A DNA stretch of 64,000 bases from positions 1 to 64,000 of the forward strand of contig NZ_BBOJ01000029.1 of assembly GCF_000974445.1 (NCBI RefSeq). Direction: 5' to 3'. Position 1 is the stretch's first letter. Each line of letters starts with the position of its first letter. The position numbers were made by a program, and so were the translations under genes. Below, one piece after another: positions 34,920 through 42,934 of this stretch. Origin of the DNA: Lentzea aerocolonigenes (GTDB lineage Bacteria > Actinomycetota > Actinomycetes > Mycobacteriales > Pseudonocardiaceae). Under the pieces are notes generated by a model. The model worked only from the letters and a program-made list of their open reading frames with translations. It searched no databases and was not told the DNA's origin.

Positions 34920-34970
34920 ACCCGCCCGGCCCTGATGTGTCCACTCCTGCACTAGCAGGGCCGGGCGGGT
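34920..34970 (+). terminator. Strong GC hairpin between DUF4142 and ferredoxin-fusion genes
   Basis: ACCCGCCCGGCCCTG (34920-34934) and CAGGGCCGGGCGGGT (34956-34970) pair perfectly over 15 bp with a 21-nt loop. It ends only 20 bp before the GGAGGAAG ribosome-binding site of the next gene, so besides terminating the upstream transcript it could act as a leader structure for the downstream one. Confidence 0.6.
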
Positions 34971-35000
34971 TCCCGCGAGAAGTTCTTTCCGGAGGAAGAG

Positions 35001-35831
35001 TTGTTGTCCAGCCAGATTCCGCTCCTGGTGGCCCAGGCATCCGAGTTCGACTCGGGCGTCAAGAAGATGGCGCAGCTGTCTGCCAGGCTGGCTTACGTCA
35101 TGATGTGCGCCACCTTGTCCTGGGGCGTGCTCATCGCGACCGGATGGGCCGAGAAGCTCACCGGCCGTGAGGGACTCAAGAACGGGCACATGGTGCTCGC
35201 CTCGCTGACCATCGCGTTCGGCAGCATCCACGCCTTCGCCTTCACGTTGATCCAGACCGGCACCTTTCCCTTCTACAAGCTGCTGATCCCCATGGTCGAC
35301 GGGGGCCTCTTCCGGCACGCGCTCGGCATCGTCGGCCTGGAGGTCATGGCCGCGATCGCCATCCTGGCCTCCATGCGGCACAAGGTCTTCTACCGCAAGT
35401 GGCTCCGGTTCCACCAAACGGCGTATGTCGTCGTGGGTGCCACCGTGGTCCACTCCTGGTTCGGCGCCATCGCGAACGGCAACCTGTCCGTTCTCTGGCT
35501 GGCCGGCCTCACCGTCCTCGTCCCGACCGCGACCCTGGCCCTGGCCCGTTTCCTGCCGCCCGAGGTGCTCACCCGCATCGGCATGCTCGACTCCGAGCGC
35601 GGCAAGGAACCCGGTGTCGGCGAGGGCGACGCGATGGACGTGAGCGTCAACAACGAGAAGTGCCACCGCTACGGCACCTGCCAGGCGGAGGCCCCGGATG
35701 TCTTCCAGTTGATCGAGGACAACCGCCTGACCTACAACCGCCGCCCGCCCGAGGAGCACTTCGCCCAGGCCAGAGCGGCACAGCGCGCGTGCCCGATGCG
35801 TGCGATCGAGATCAGGGAGCGAGTGAAGTGA
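35001..35831 (+). CDS. Haem-type ferric-reductase-like membrane protein fused to a 3Cys ferredoxin
   Basis: The TTG start lies just after GGAGGAAG; 276 aa. The N-terminal 200 residues hold about six helices with His residues placed as in ferric-reductase-like b-haem domains (GHMVLA, SIHAFAF, FRHALG, FHQTAY, VVHSWF). A C-terminal ferredoxin module follows with Cys221-x5-Cys227 and Cys264-Pro, the pattern of P450-type [3Fe-4S] ferredoxins. It probably passes electrons between the reductase encoded next (4-bp overlap) and membrane haem. Confidence 0.82.
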   Translation: MLSSQIPLLVAQASEFDSGVKKMAQLSARLAYVMMCATLSWGVLIATGWAEKLTGREGLKNGHMVLASLTIAFGSIHAFAFTLIQTGTFPFYKLLIPMVDGGLFRHALGIVGLEVMAAIAILASMRHKVFYRKWLRFHQTAYVVVGATVVHSWFGAIANGNLSVLWLAGLTVLVPTATLALARFLPPEVLTRIGMLDSERGKEPGVGEGDAMDVSVNNEKCHRYGTCQAEAPDVFQLIEDNRLTYNRRPPEEHFAQARAAQRACPMRAIEIRERVK

Positions 35832-37210
35832 GCGAACGGATCGTGGTCGTCGGCGGCGGGCTCGGTGGAGTCCGTTCCGCGGAACGGCTGCGGGAGATGG
35901 GTTTCGACGGGCAGATCACGATCCTGTCCGCAGAGCGGCACCTCCCGTACCACCGCCCATGCCTGTCGAAGCAGATCATCACCGGTGAATGGCACCCGGA
36001 CGACTCGCTGCTGAACTTCTCCGGCGACCTGGACGCCGAGTGGCGCCTGAACTCGCCGGCGTTGCACCTGGACCCGAAGAAGCAGTCGGTCTGGGTCCCC
36101 GGCGGCGAGGAGATCAAGTACGACGGCATGATCATCGCTACCGGCGTGGACGCCAGGGCGATGGGCGGTGCTCCGCGCCACGACCCGCGGGTGCACGTGC
36201 TGCGGACGCTGGACGACGCGGTCGCGATCCGCAAGAACATCCGTCAGTCGCAGGGCCTCGTCGCCGTCATCGGCGGTGGGTTCATCGGCTGCGAGCTCGC
36301 CTGTTCGGTTCGTCACATGGGCCGCGACGTGGCTCTGATCGTGCGCTCGCCCGCACTGCTGGGCGGTGTCGTCGGCGACGAGATCGGCAAGAAGATCACC
36401 GAGGCGCATATCCACCACGGCGTGCGACTCGCCACCGGCGTCGGCATCAAGCACTGGGTGCGCCAGCCCGGCGGCATCGGCATCCACCTCTCGGACGGCC
36501 AGGTCTTCTTCGCCTCGTGCGTGGTCCTCGCCGTGGGCGCCGCGCCGGCCGTCGACTGGCTGCGCGGCTCCGGCCTGGACATCTCCGACGGTGTGCTGTG
36601 CGACGCCACGAACCACGTGGTCGGCGCCGAGAACATCGTCGCCTGCGGTGACGTCGCCCGCTGGCCCAACATGCGCTTCAACGGCGCCGTGCGCCGCGTC
36701 GAGCACTGGCTCAACGCCGTCGAGGGCGGCCGCGTCGCCGCCGAGAACCTCCTGGTCGGGCGCAACCACGCCAAGACCTACACCCCGGTCCCGCGTTTCT
36801 GGACCGAGCAGTACGGCATGCGGGTCCAGGGCGCCGGCCTCCCGGTCCTGGGCACCGACACCACCGACGTGAACGGTCTGACGGGCTTCATCGCCAACGG
36901 CAAGCTCGTCGGCATCGTGGGTCTCGAGTCCCCCGGCAAGATCATCACCGAGACCCCCGAGCTCTTCCGTCAGAACCAGGTGGACACGAACGTCTCGGTG
37001 TGGACGCAGCCGGCCGAGGAGACCAAGGTCGCTGCCGTTCCAGAAGTTCTTCCCACGACCCAGATCCAGGTTCCAGAACCAGTCGCCGCCCACGCGTCAT
37101 CTGTACCCCCGTCCGTCTCGTCGTCGATGTCCCCGCCTTTGCAGCGGCGGCGGCATTCACGTTCGAGGCCGGAGATGGTGCGAGTGGGCGGAGGACGCGC
37201 GAGGCCCTAA
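35828..37210 (+). CDS. FAD-dependent ferredoxin reductase
   Basis: The 460-aa protein starts with GTG in the GTGA overlap. FAD-binding GGGLGGVRSAERL (near residues 8-20), a second Rossmann GGGFIGCELACSVRHMG for NAD(P)H and the FAD-sealing NIVACGDVARWP mark it as a rhodocoxin/putidaredoxin-reductase relative. The last 80 residues are a low-complexity Ser/Pro/Arg tail beyond the normal family length. It should reduce the ferredoxin fused to the membrane protein encoded before it. Confidence 0.9.
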   Translation: MSERIVVVGGGLGGVRSAERLREMGFDGQITILSAERHLPYHRPCLSKQIITGEWHPDDSLLNFSGDLDAEWRLNSPALHLDPKKQSVWVPGGEEIKYDGMIIATGVDARAMGGAPRHDPRVHVLRTLDDAVAIRKNIRQSQGLVAVIGGGFIGCELACSVRHMGRDVALIVRSPALLGGVVGDEIGKKITEAHIHHGVRLATGVGIKHWVRQPGGIGIHLSDGQVFFASCVVLAVGAAPAVDWLRGSGLDISDGVLCDATNHVVGAENIVACGDVARWPNMRFNGAVRRVEHWLNAVEGGRVAAENLLVGRNHAKTYTPVPRFWTEQYGMRVQGAGLPVLGTDTTDVNGLTGFIANGKLVGIVGLESPGKIITETPELFRQNQVDTNVSVWTQPAEETKVAAVPEVLPTTQIQVPEPVAAHASSVPPSVSSSMSPPLQRRRHSRSRPEMVRVGGGRARP

Positions 37211-37367
37211 CCAGGCCGGAGGAGGTACCACTGCCGGCACAGGGCAAGCGGGAACGGCGAACTCCGACGTCGTTCGCGTGGCCAGGTGGCGGACCGATGA
37301 CACCACGCGGACGATGCGCTCGTTCCCGCGTCGGCAGGTCGGCCTCTTCTACTCGTGCGTCACCAAC

Positions 37368-37404
37368 GGTGTGGCGGCTCGGCGGGCTCCCGAGCCGCCA
37401 CACC
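37368..37404. terminator. Bidirectional terminator between reductase and KAS III genes
   Basis: GGTGTGGCGGCTCGG (37368-37382) and CCGAGCCGCCACACC (37390-37404) form a perfect 15-bp stem with a 7-nt loop, followed on the plus strand by GGTCTTTCT. It lies between two converging genes. Confidence 0.8.
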
Positions 37405-37411
37405 GGTCTTT

Positions 37412-38356
37412 CTACGGACAGGTCACGACCTGTCCCGCCCACGACAGCCCGCCCCCGAACGCGAACAACAGCACCGGCTCGCCCGACGGCAGCTCCCCGC
37501 GTTCCACCATCTTCGACAGCGCGAGCGGCACCGAAGCCGAGGACGTGTTGCCCGACTCGACGACGTCGCGGCCGATCACCACTCCGTCGGGCAGGCCGAG
37601 CCGGCGCGTCAGGGCCTCGATGATCCGCAGGTTGGCCTGGTGCGTGACGACTCCCGCCAGGTCGCTGAGGGCGATTCCCGCCCGTTCGCAGGCTTGTGCG
37701 GCCACGGACGGCAGTTCGCTGGTCGCCCAGCGGAACACCGCCTGCCCCTCCTGCGCGAACTGCGGGTGCCACTCGTCGACCAGCCGCACGGCGTCGCCGC
37801 GGCTCGGGTCCGAGCCCCACACGACAGGGCCGATCTGAGCGGAGTCGGCGGCGCTGATGACCGCGGCGCCCGCGCCGTCGCCGAGCAGGATGCAGGACGA
37901 ACGGTCGGTCCAGTCGACGAGGTCCGACATCTTCTCGGCGCCGATGACCAGTGCGTTCCTGGCGGCGCCCGCGCGCACGGTGTGGTCGGCGGTGGCCAGG
38001 GCCGTGCAGAAGCCCGCGCAGGCGTTGTTGAGGTCGAAGCAGACCGCGGACGGGATGTTCAGGCGCGCGGCCACCTGGGCCGCGATCGACGGGCAGCGGT
38101 CCACGGCCGAGCAGGTGGCGACGATGACCTGGCCGATCTCGGACGGCGCGAGGCCGGAGGAGGCCAGGGCCTTCGACGCCGCTACGGCCGCCATGTCCGT
38201 GACGGATTCCTCCGCCGAGGCGATGCGGCGGGTCGCGATGCCCGTGCGCTGGCGGATCCACTCGTCGTTGGTGTCGACCATCTTCTCCAGGTCGGCGTTG
38301 GTCAGCACGCGTTCGGGTTGGTGGTGGCCGAGCGCGACGACACGGGATCCGGACAA
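37412..38356 (-). CDS. 3-oxoacyl-ACP synthase III (KAS III/FabH-like)
   Basis: The TTG start at 38356 is supported by AAGGAG 7 bases upstream; 314 aa, normal for FabH. The catalytic triad is present: Cys113 in NNACAGF, His239 in THQANLR and Asn in SGNTSSAS. The C-terminal AFGGGLSWAG loop is typical. KAS III condenses an acyl-CoA with malonyl-ACP; such single genes can serve fatty acid priming or secondary metabolism. It is divergent from a TetR gene, with a shared operator. Confidence 0.92.
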   Translation of the reverse strand: MSGSRVVALGHHQPERVLTNADLEKMVDTNDEWIRQRTGIATRRIASAEESVTDMAAVAASKALASSGLAPSEIGQVIVATCSAVDRCPSIAAQVAARLNIPSAVCFDLNNACAGFCTALATADHTVRAGAARNALVIGAEKMSDLVDWTDRSSCILLGDGAGAAVISAADSAQIGPVVWGSDPSRGDAVRLVDEWHPQFAQEGQAVFRWATSELPSVAAQACERAGIALSDLAGVVTHQANLRIIEALTRRLGLPDGVVIGRDVVESGNTSSASVPLALSKMVERGELPSGEPVLLFAFGGGLSWAGQVVTCP

Positions 38357-38390
38357 GGTGAGCTCCTTCGGCGAGGCGACCCGCCGAATA

Positions 38391-38414
38391 TAGCAACCGA
38401 TCGGTCGGTAGCTA
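38391..38414. promoter_or_regulatory. TetR operator between the KAS III and TetR genes
   Basis: A 24-bp inverted repeat runs from TAGC (38391-38394) to GCTA (38411-38414) with ACCGA/TCGGT inner half-sites and only two mismatched pairs. A perfect 10-bp ACCGATCGGT lies inside (38396-38405). It is 35 bp from the KAS III start and 21 bp from the TetR start, so one bound regulator could control both. Confidence 0.7.
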
Positions 38415-38434
38415 AAGTGTCGTAGGCTGCCTCC

Positions 38435-39055
38435 GTGAGCCCGCGCAGATCTGTTGCCGACACGCTGGAGACACGGCAGCGCATCCTCGACCGAAGCCTC
38501 GCGATCGCCTCGGCCGAAGGTCTGGAGGGACTCACGATCGGGCGGCTCGCGGCGGAGCTCGGGATGAGCAAGGCCGGGCTGCTCGGGCACTTCGGCACCA
38601 AGGAGACCCTGCAGCTCGCGGTGGTCGACCAGGCCGCGGAGGTCTTCCAGCGCGAGGTGCCGGGACGGGTGAAACAGGCGCCGTCGGGACTTCCGCACCT
38701 CAGGGCGGTCTGCGAGGCGTGGGTGTCGTACCTCGAACGCGAGGTGCTGCCCGGCGGGTGCTTCTTCACCGCGGCGACGACCGAGTTCGACGGGCGCAGC
38801 GGCCGCGTGCGGGACGCGCTGGCGGGCATGAACGCGTTGTGGCGCAGGGATCTGCGGATCCACGTCCGGCGCGCCGTCAGCTTCGGCGAGCTGCCGCGGG
38901 ACACCGACGTCGACCAGCTGATCTACGAGATCGTCGGGATCATGCTGGCGCTGAACCACTTCCTGCAGCTCGAACACGACAGCGCGGCGCCGCGCCGGGC
39001 ACGCCGGGCGTTGGAGAGGCTCCTCGGCGACGGCAGGGGAGGAATCGGCGGCTGA
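38435..39055 (+). CDS. TetR-family regulator
   Basis: The 206-aa protein has GTG start, N-terminal HTH (LTIGRLAAELGMSKAGLLGHF at about residues 33-53) and a TetR C-terminal domain with GGCFFTAATTEFDGRSGRVRD, seen in the YcdC/TetR_C_6-like group. It probably represses the divergent KAS III gene and itself through the palindrome between them; the ligand may be an acyl-CoA (inference). Confidence 0.9.
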   Translation: MSPRRSVADTLETRQRILDRSLAIASAEGLEGLTIGRLAAELGMSKAGLLGHFGTKETLQLAVVDQAAEVFQREVPGRVKQAPSGLPHLRAVCEAWVSYLEREVLPGGCFFTAATTEFDGRSGRVRDALAGMNALWRRDLRIHVRRAVSFGELPRDTDVDQLIYEIVGIMLALNHFLQLEHDSAAPRRARRALERLLGDGRGGIGG

Positions 39056-39084
39056 GGCCACTTCCTGGATGGAGGTGGTCGGAC

Positions 39085-39636
39085 ATGCGATTTCCCGGAG
39101 CGGCCGAGCCCGAGTACAGGACGATGGTCGTCGTCGACGTCTGCGGGGCCGGGCGGGACGACCTGGCTCGCGCGCGGGCCGAGAAAGCGATGGAAAGGGT
39201 CGTCCGCAGGGCGTTCCGGGCCGCGGGCGTCGGGTGGTGGCGGGTCGTCGTGCCCGATGGCGGGCACGGGATGGTGGTGCTCGTGCCCGCCAAGGTGTCC
39301 AAAGTGGACCTACGGGATGCCCTGATTCCGGCGCTGCTGCGGGAGTTGCGGCTGCACAACGCGCGCAACCCGCCGATCCGGCTGCGGATGGCGGTGTGCG
39401 CGGGCGAGGTGCGCCGGCACCGCCTGCGGTGGCTCGCGGACGACCTGAGCGCCGCGTTCCGGGTCCTGCAGGCCGACGTGGCGTGCCAGGACCTGGCCGT
39501 GATCGTCTCGGACGTCGTGTACCGGGCGGTGGCCCGGCACGGTGTGCGGGCCGTCGACTACCAGCCCGTTCACCGCAGCACGACCAGCGACGACGTTCCG
39601 CGCCCCGCCAGGACGGCGTCCAGACCGGGGTCGTAG
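39085..39636 (+). CDS. Nucleotidyl-cyclase-like protein, divergent and possibly truncated
   Basis: The ATG at 39085 follows GGAGGTGG and gives 183 aa. The sequence matches an actinobacterial cyclase-like family (YRTMVVVDVCG, AMERVVRRAFRAAGVGW, MVVLVPAKVSKVDLRDALI, IRLRMAVCAGEVRRH, LAVIVSDVVYRAVARHG). The usual acidic EDRGDG-type loop reads PDGGHG and AGEV is followed by basic residues, so metal-dependent catalysis is doubtful. The last 22 residues (after VDYQPVH) are encoded antisense to the next gene and do not look like the family C-terminus. Confidence 0.65.
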   Translation: MRFPGAAEPEYRTMVVVDVCGAGRDDLARARAEKAMERVVRRAFRAAGVGWWRVVVPDGGHGMVVLVPAKVSKVDLRDALIPALLRELRLHNARNPPIRLRMAVCAGEVRRHRLRWLADDLSAAFRVLQADVACQDLAVIVSDVVYRAVARHGVRAVDYQPVHRSTTSDDVPRPARTASRPGS

Positions 39637-42593
39637 CCGACGTGGCCCGCAGCGTCCACCGTGAACGGCAGCCTGCGGCCGTCGGGCAGCATCAGGGCGT
39701 GGGCGCCCGGCAGCAGGCCGAGATCGTGCGGCTGCCTCGCGTTGCGGCCGGCGAGCCCGAGAACGGTGAACGACGACAGCCCGGTCGCGGTGGCGTCGAC
39801 GGTGACGGTCAGGCCGCGCACGACGAGAGTGGACGTGTTCGCCCCGGCGAGCAGGTCCTGGACGGCGTAGGTGACCGTTCCCGCCGGGGTCACGGTGAAG
39901 CCGACCTTGGTGCCCGCGGACGTGAGCACGTCGTGCGGGCCCGGCAGCAGGCGGAACGTGCGGATCTTCGCGGGCGCGGGCCACCCCGCTCCGCCGACCG
40001 TCGCGTTGGTGTAGTCGAGGTCGCTGACGTCCAGCGTGATCGGCATTCCCACCACCTTCACCGTCGACGTGCCGCTGCCGCGCAGCAGTTCCGAGGTGTA
40101 CGTGACGATGCCTGCGGTGGTGACCTCGAAGTCGACCTTGTTGCCGGCGCCGGTGAGCACGGCGTGCTTGCCGGGGAGCAGGCGGAACGTGCGGATCTTC
40201 GCGGGTGCGGGCCAGCCGGCCCCGGTGACCGTGACGCTGGTGTAGTCGAGCTCGGTGCTGTCCACGGTGATCGGGAGACCGTGAATGGCCAGCGTGCTCG
40301 CGGAGCTGGTGAGCATCGGTGACGTGTGGGTGAGCGTGCCCGCCGCGGTGAGCGTGAACGGCACCTTGGTGTTGGCGGGCGTGAGCACGTCGTGGTTGCC
40401 CGGCAGCAGGCGGAACGTGCGGACCTTCGCCGGCGCGGGCCAGCCCGCACCGCCGATCGTGACGGTGGAGTAGTCGAGGTCCGTGCTGTCGAGCGTCACG
40501 GGGATGCCGTGCACGGCCAGTGTCGTGGTGCCGCTGAGCAGCGGTGAGGAGTAGGTGGCGGTGCCGGCCTCGGTGACCGTGAACGGCACCTTCGTGGCGC
40601 CACTGGTCACGACCTCGTGGTTGCCGGGCACCAGGTGGAACGTGCGGACCTCGGCCGGGGTGGGCCAGCCGGCTCCGGTGACCGAGACGTTGTAGTAGTC
40701 GAGCTCGGTGCTGTCGACCGTGATCGGGATGCCCCGCACGGTCAGCGCCGACGTGCCGCTGCCGCCCATCAGTGCCGAGGTGTACGTGACGGTGCCCGCC
40801 GGGGTCACCTGGAACGCGATCTGGCTGCCGCCCATCGGCACGAAGAAGTGCCCGCCGGGCAACAGGTTCACGGTTCGCACGGGTGCGGCCGCCGGCCAGC
40901 CGAGGCCCGACACCGTCGCGTTGGCGTAGCTGAGGCCGGACGAGTCGACGGTGACCCGTGCGCCGCGCACGACCAGCGCGGAGGTGCCGCGTCCACTGAG
41001 GACGGTGTCGTAGCTGTGGTCGTACTCCACGGTTCCGGCCTGGGTGACCTCGAACGGGACCGAGCCGCCTCCTGGCGCGCTCAGGGTGTACCGGCCGGGA
41101 CGCGTGGCGATCCGGTGGGACTGCTTGGGATCGCGGGTGTTGCGTTCGCCCGACAACGAGAAGCTGGTGTAGCTCAACGACGTCGCGTCGATCGTGATCT
41201 CGGCGTTCTGGGGCGGCGGTGGCGGCGGTGGTGGTGGCGTGCTGATGGTGCTGGCGGTGGTCGTTGTTGTCGTCGTTGTTGTGGTTGTAGACGTCGCTCT
41301 GGCCTGCGCTGTCGTGGTCTGCGGCTGCTGGTTCGTCGTGGTTGTCGTCGTCGCTGCCACAACAGCGGTCGTGGTCGTCGTCGTGGGCACGAGCGCGACG
41401 GGCACCTGCTTCGGAGTGCCGGTCGAAGCGGACGGCGACACCGGCGGAGTCGTTGTGACGCCGGAAGAAGCGGTCACCGGTGTCGATCTGGTCGTCGAGG
41501 AGAGGGGCGGGCCGTCCAGTGGCGGTTCGGCGATGATGTTGTCAGGTCCCGTCAGCAGGATCGCGATGATCGCCGCGCTCACCACCGCCCCGCCACCGAC
41601 CACCGCTACGGCGGTTCTGCGGACCAGGTCGGGGTTCTGGTTCACGAACTGCACCACGGACTGCATCTGCGGGGTGGACAGCTTCTCCATCACGAGCGAA
41701 CGCGCGCGGTCGACCAGCCCACCACCCGCGACGGCGGTCGGTGCGGACGCCGCCGTGTCCGCGCCGCGGCCGAACAGCGCCAGCAGCATGCGGCGGCGTT
41801 CTTCCTCGTCCTCGCGCACCAGGCCGAGCAGGCCGGGGCCGAGTGCCCACCGGCTGTAGGTGCCGGCCTGGGACGCGCGCGGGCCGCAGACCGGGCAGGA
41901 CGCGGAGTGCTTGAACACCGCGCTGGACGCGGACGGGTTCAGCACGATCTTGCGTCCCGGCGGAGTCAGCGCGGCCAGCGCGGGGCAGCTGTCCCGGCCC
42001 GTGCGCGCCAGCACGAGCGCGACGATGGCGTTGCGCATGGCCTTGCGGGCGCGGTCGAGCTGGCGGTCGACCCTGCTCGCCGGCAGCTCCAGCTGTTTCG
42101 CCAGTTCCGCACCTACGACGAGCTTGCCCTGCTGGACGCTCTGCTCGATGTGCGTGCGCATGATCGGTCGCAGTCCGGGGCTGAGCCCTTCCGCGGCCGC
42201 GCCGAGCAGCGCCCACAGCTCCTGCTTGCCCATCAGGCGTTCCATCTCGCTGGGCAGTTCCGGCAGGTCCGGTGCGGCCAGTTCGAGCGGCGCCTCGCCG
42301 GGGTCGGCGGTGATCTCGTCCGGCAGTTCGGCAGTGCGGCGTTTCGCGGCCTTGTAGCGCTCGAAGGTGATGTTGCGGGCGATGCCGTACAGCCACGCCT
42401 CGAGCACGTCCGGTTCCTGCCCGGCACGGATGCCCTCCAGCGCCCTGGCCACGACCTCGCTCACGCAGTCGTCCACGTCGCTGAGATTCGGCAGCTTGGC
42501 CGCGAAGAAGGGCCGCAGCTTCGCCTGGCAGTGTTCGAAGAGCTCTCTCCGCGCGTCCTCGTCGTTGGCGCGCAACCGGTCGATGAGACTCAT
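39570..42593 (-). CDS. ECF-type sigma factor fused to anti-sigma zinc motif, membrane helix and seven extracellular repeats
   Basis: The 1007-aa protein begins at the ATG overlapping the preceding stop (ATGA). Order: sigma region 2 (residues 5-85, DVDDCVSEVVARALEGI, AWLYGIARNITFERYKA); region 4 with HTH (155-195, GAELAKQLELPASRVDRQLD); ZAS-like zinc motif His229-x3-Cys233-x2-Cys236 (HSASCPVC); membrane helix (328-347); Thr/Pro stalk (366-461) with Thr runs and nine prolines; then seven repeats of about 77 aa (463-1007) sharing VDSTELDY, GAGWPAPAK and RTFRLLPG. It appears to be a one-protein sigma/anti-sigma/sensor. Actinobacterial ECF groups with fused membrane anti-sigma regions are known; I cannot identify this repeat module. 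The 3' end overlaps the cyclase-like gene by 67 bp. Confidence 0.85.
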   Translation of the reverse strand: MSLIDRLRANDEDARRELFEHCQAKLRPFFAAKLPNLSDVDDCVSEVVARALEGIRAGQEPDVLEAWLYGIARNITFERYKAAKRRTAELPDEITADPGEAPLELAAPDLPELPSEMERLMGKQELWALLGAAAEGLSPGLRPIMRTHIEQSVQQGKLVVGAELAKQLELPASRVDRQLDRARKAMRNAIVALVLARTGRDSCPALAALTPPGRKIVLNPSASSAVFKHSASCPVCGPRASQAGTYSRWALGPGLLGLVREDEEERRRMLLALFGRGADTAASAPTAVAGGGLVDRARSLVMEKLSTPQMQSVVQFVNQNPDLVRRTAVAVVGGGAVVSAAIIAILLTGPDNIIAEPPLDGPPLSSTTRSTPVTASSGVTTTPPVSPSASTGTPKQVPVALVPTTTTTTAVVAATTTTTTNQQPQTTTAQARATSTTTTTTTTTTTASTISTPPPPPPPPPQNAEITIDATSLSYTSFSLSGERNTRDPKQSHRIATRPGRYTLSAPGGGSVPFEVTQAGTVEYDHSYDTVLSGRGTSALVVRGARVTVDSSGLSYANATVSGLGWPAAAPVRTVNLLPGGHFFVPMGGSQIAFQVTPAGTVTYTSALMGGSGTSALTVRGIPITVDSTELDYYNVSVTGAGWPTPAEVRTFHLVPGNHEVVTSGATKVPFTVTEAGTATYSSPLLSGTTTLAVHGIPVTLDSTDLDYSTVTIGGAGWPAPAKVRTFRLLPGNHDVLTPANTKVPFTLTAAGTLTHTSPMLTSSASTLAIHGLPITVDSTELDYTSVTVTGAGWPAPAKIRTFRLLPGKHAVLTGAGNKVDFEVTTAGIVTYTSELLRGSGTSTVKVVGMPITLDVSDLDYTNATVGGAGWPAPAKIRTFRLLPGPHDVLTSAGTKVGFTVTPAGTVTYAVQDLLAGANTSTLVVRGLTVTVDATATGLSSFTVLGLAGRNARQPHDLGLLPGAHALMLPDGRRLPFTVDAAGHVGYDPGLDAVLAGRGTSSLVVLR
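39573..41207 (-). repeat. Seven tandem ~230-bp coding repeats (extracellular module)
   Basis: The DNA encodes seven units of 75-81 residues. Units 3-6 are the most alike at the nucleotide level, with the GGCCAGCC-type segment encoding GWPAPAK recurring near 39985, 40210 and 40440. The first and last units are more divergent. The pattern indicates expansion by unequal recombination. Each unit ends in a TSxLxVxG strand, suggesting small beta-sandwich domains. Confidence 0.85.
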
Positions 42594-42874
42594 CGGGCAC
42601 CTCGCCGGGCGTGGGCCAGCCGGCTGCCGGTCGCGAGCAACCACTCGCGCGGCGGCACGCTCGGCAGCTGGGCGAGGTACGTCGCGAACGTGTCGTGGGT
42701 GGCCTCCCACGACGTGTGCCTGGTCCGCAGCACGCGCCAGCAGCGTTGGAACACCGGCAGGGAATACCGGCCGTACAAGGCGTCCAGTGCGGTCCAGTCA
42801 CCCGCGCGCAACCGCGCGACGAGCTCGCTGTCGTCGTCCTGACCCCCGCGCAGCACGCGCAGATGTGTCGTCAT
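42590..42874 (-). CDS. Sigma-region-2-only small protein
   Basis: The ATG at 42874 gives 94 aa. The sequence (DSELVARLRAGDWTALDALY, then ATHDTFATYLAQLP and PREWLLATGSRLAHARR) resembles ECF sigma region 2 but stops before region 4. It ends in ATGA overlap with the sigma-fusion gene. It could be a partner that completes a split holoenzyme contact, a decoy for the zinc motif, or a degenerate duplicate of the fusion's own region 2. A promoter-like motif at 42935-42963 drives the pair. Confidence 0.7.
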   Translation of the reverse strand: MTTHLRVLRGGQDDDSELVARLRAGDWTALDALYGRYSLPVFQRCWRVLRTRHTSWEATHDTFATYLAQLPSVPPREWLLATGSRLAHARRGAR

Positions 42875-42934
42875 CTCGTCTCCCGAGGAAGGTGGTGGGA
42901 ACCCGTTCGGGAGTTGTGTGGCGGCTGCGGGCCG

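Noticed and set aside
39573-41207. Regular repeats suggesting a CRISPR array
   Set aside because: The ~230-bp period, unbroken reading frame and protein-level conservation show coding repeats; no short identical repeats with unique spacers and no cas genes.
40617-42842. 741-codon plus-strand ORF over the sigma-fusion gene
   Set aside because: Antisense shadow; its repeats merely mirror the coding repeats of the minus-strand gene and its composition is Arg/Gly/His-rich.
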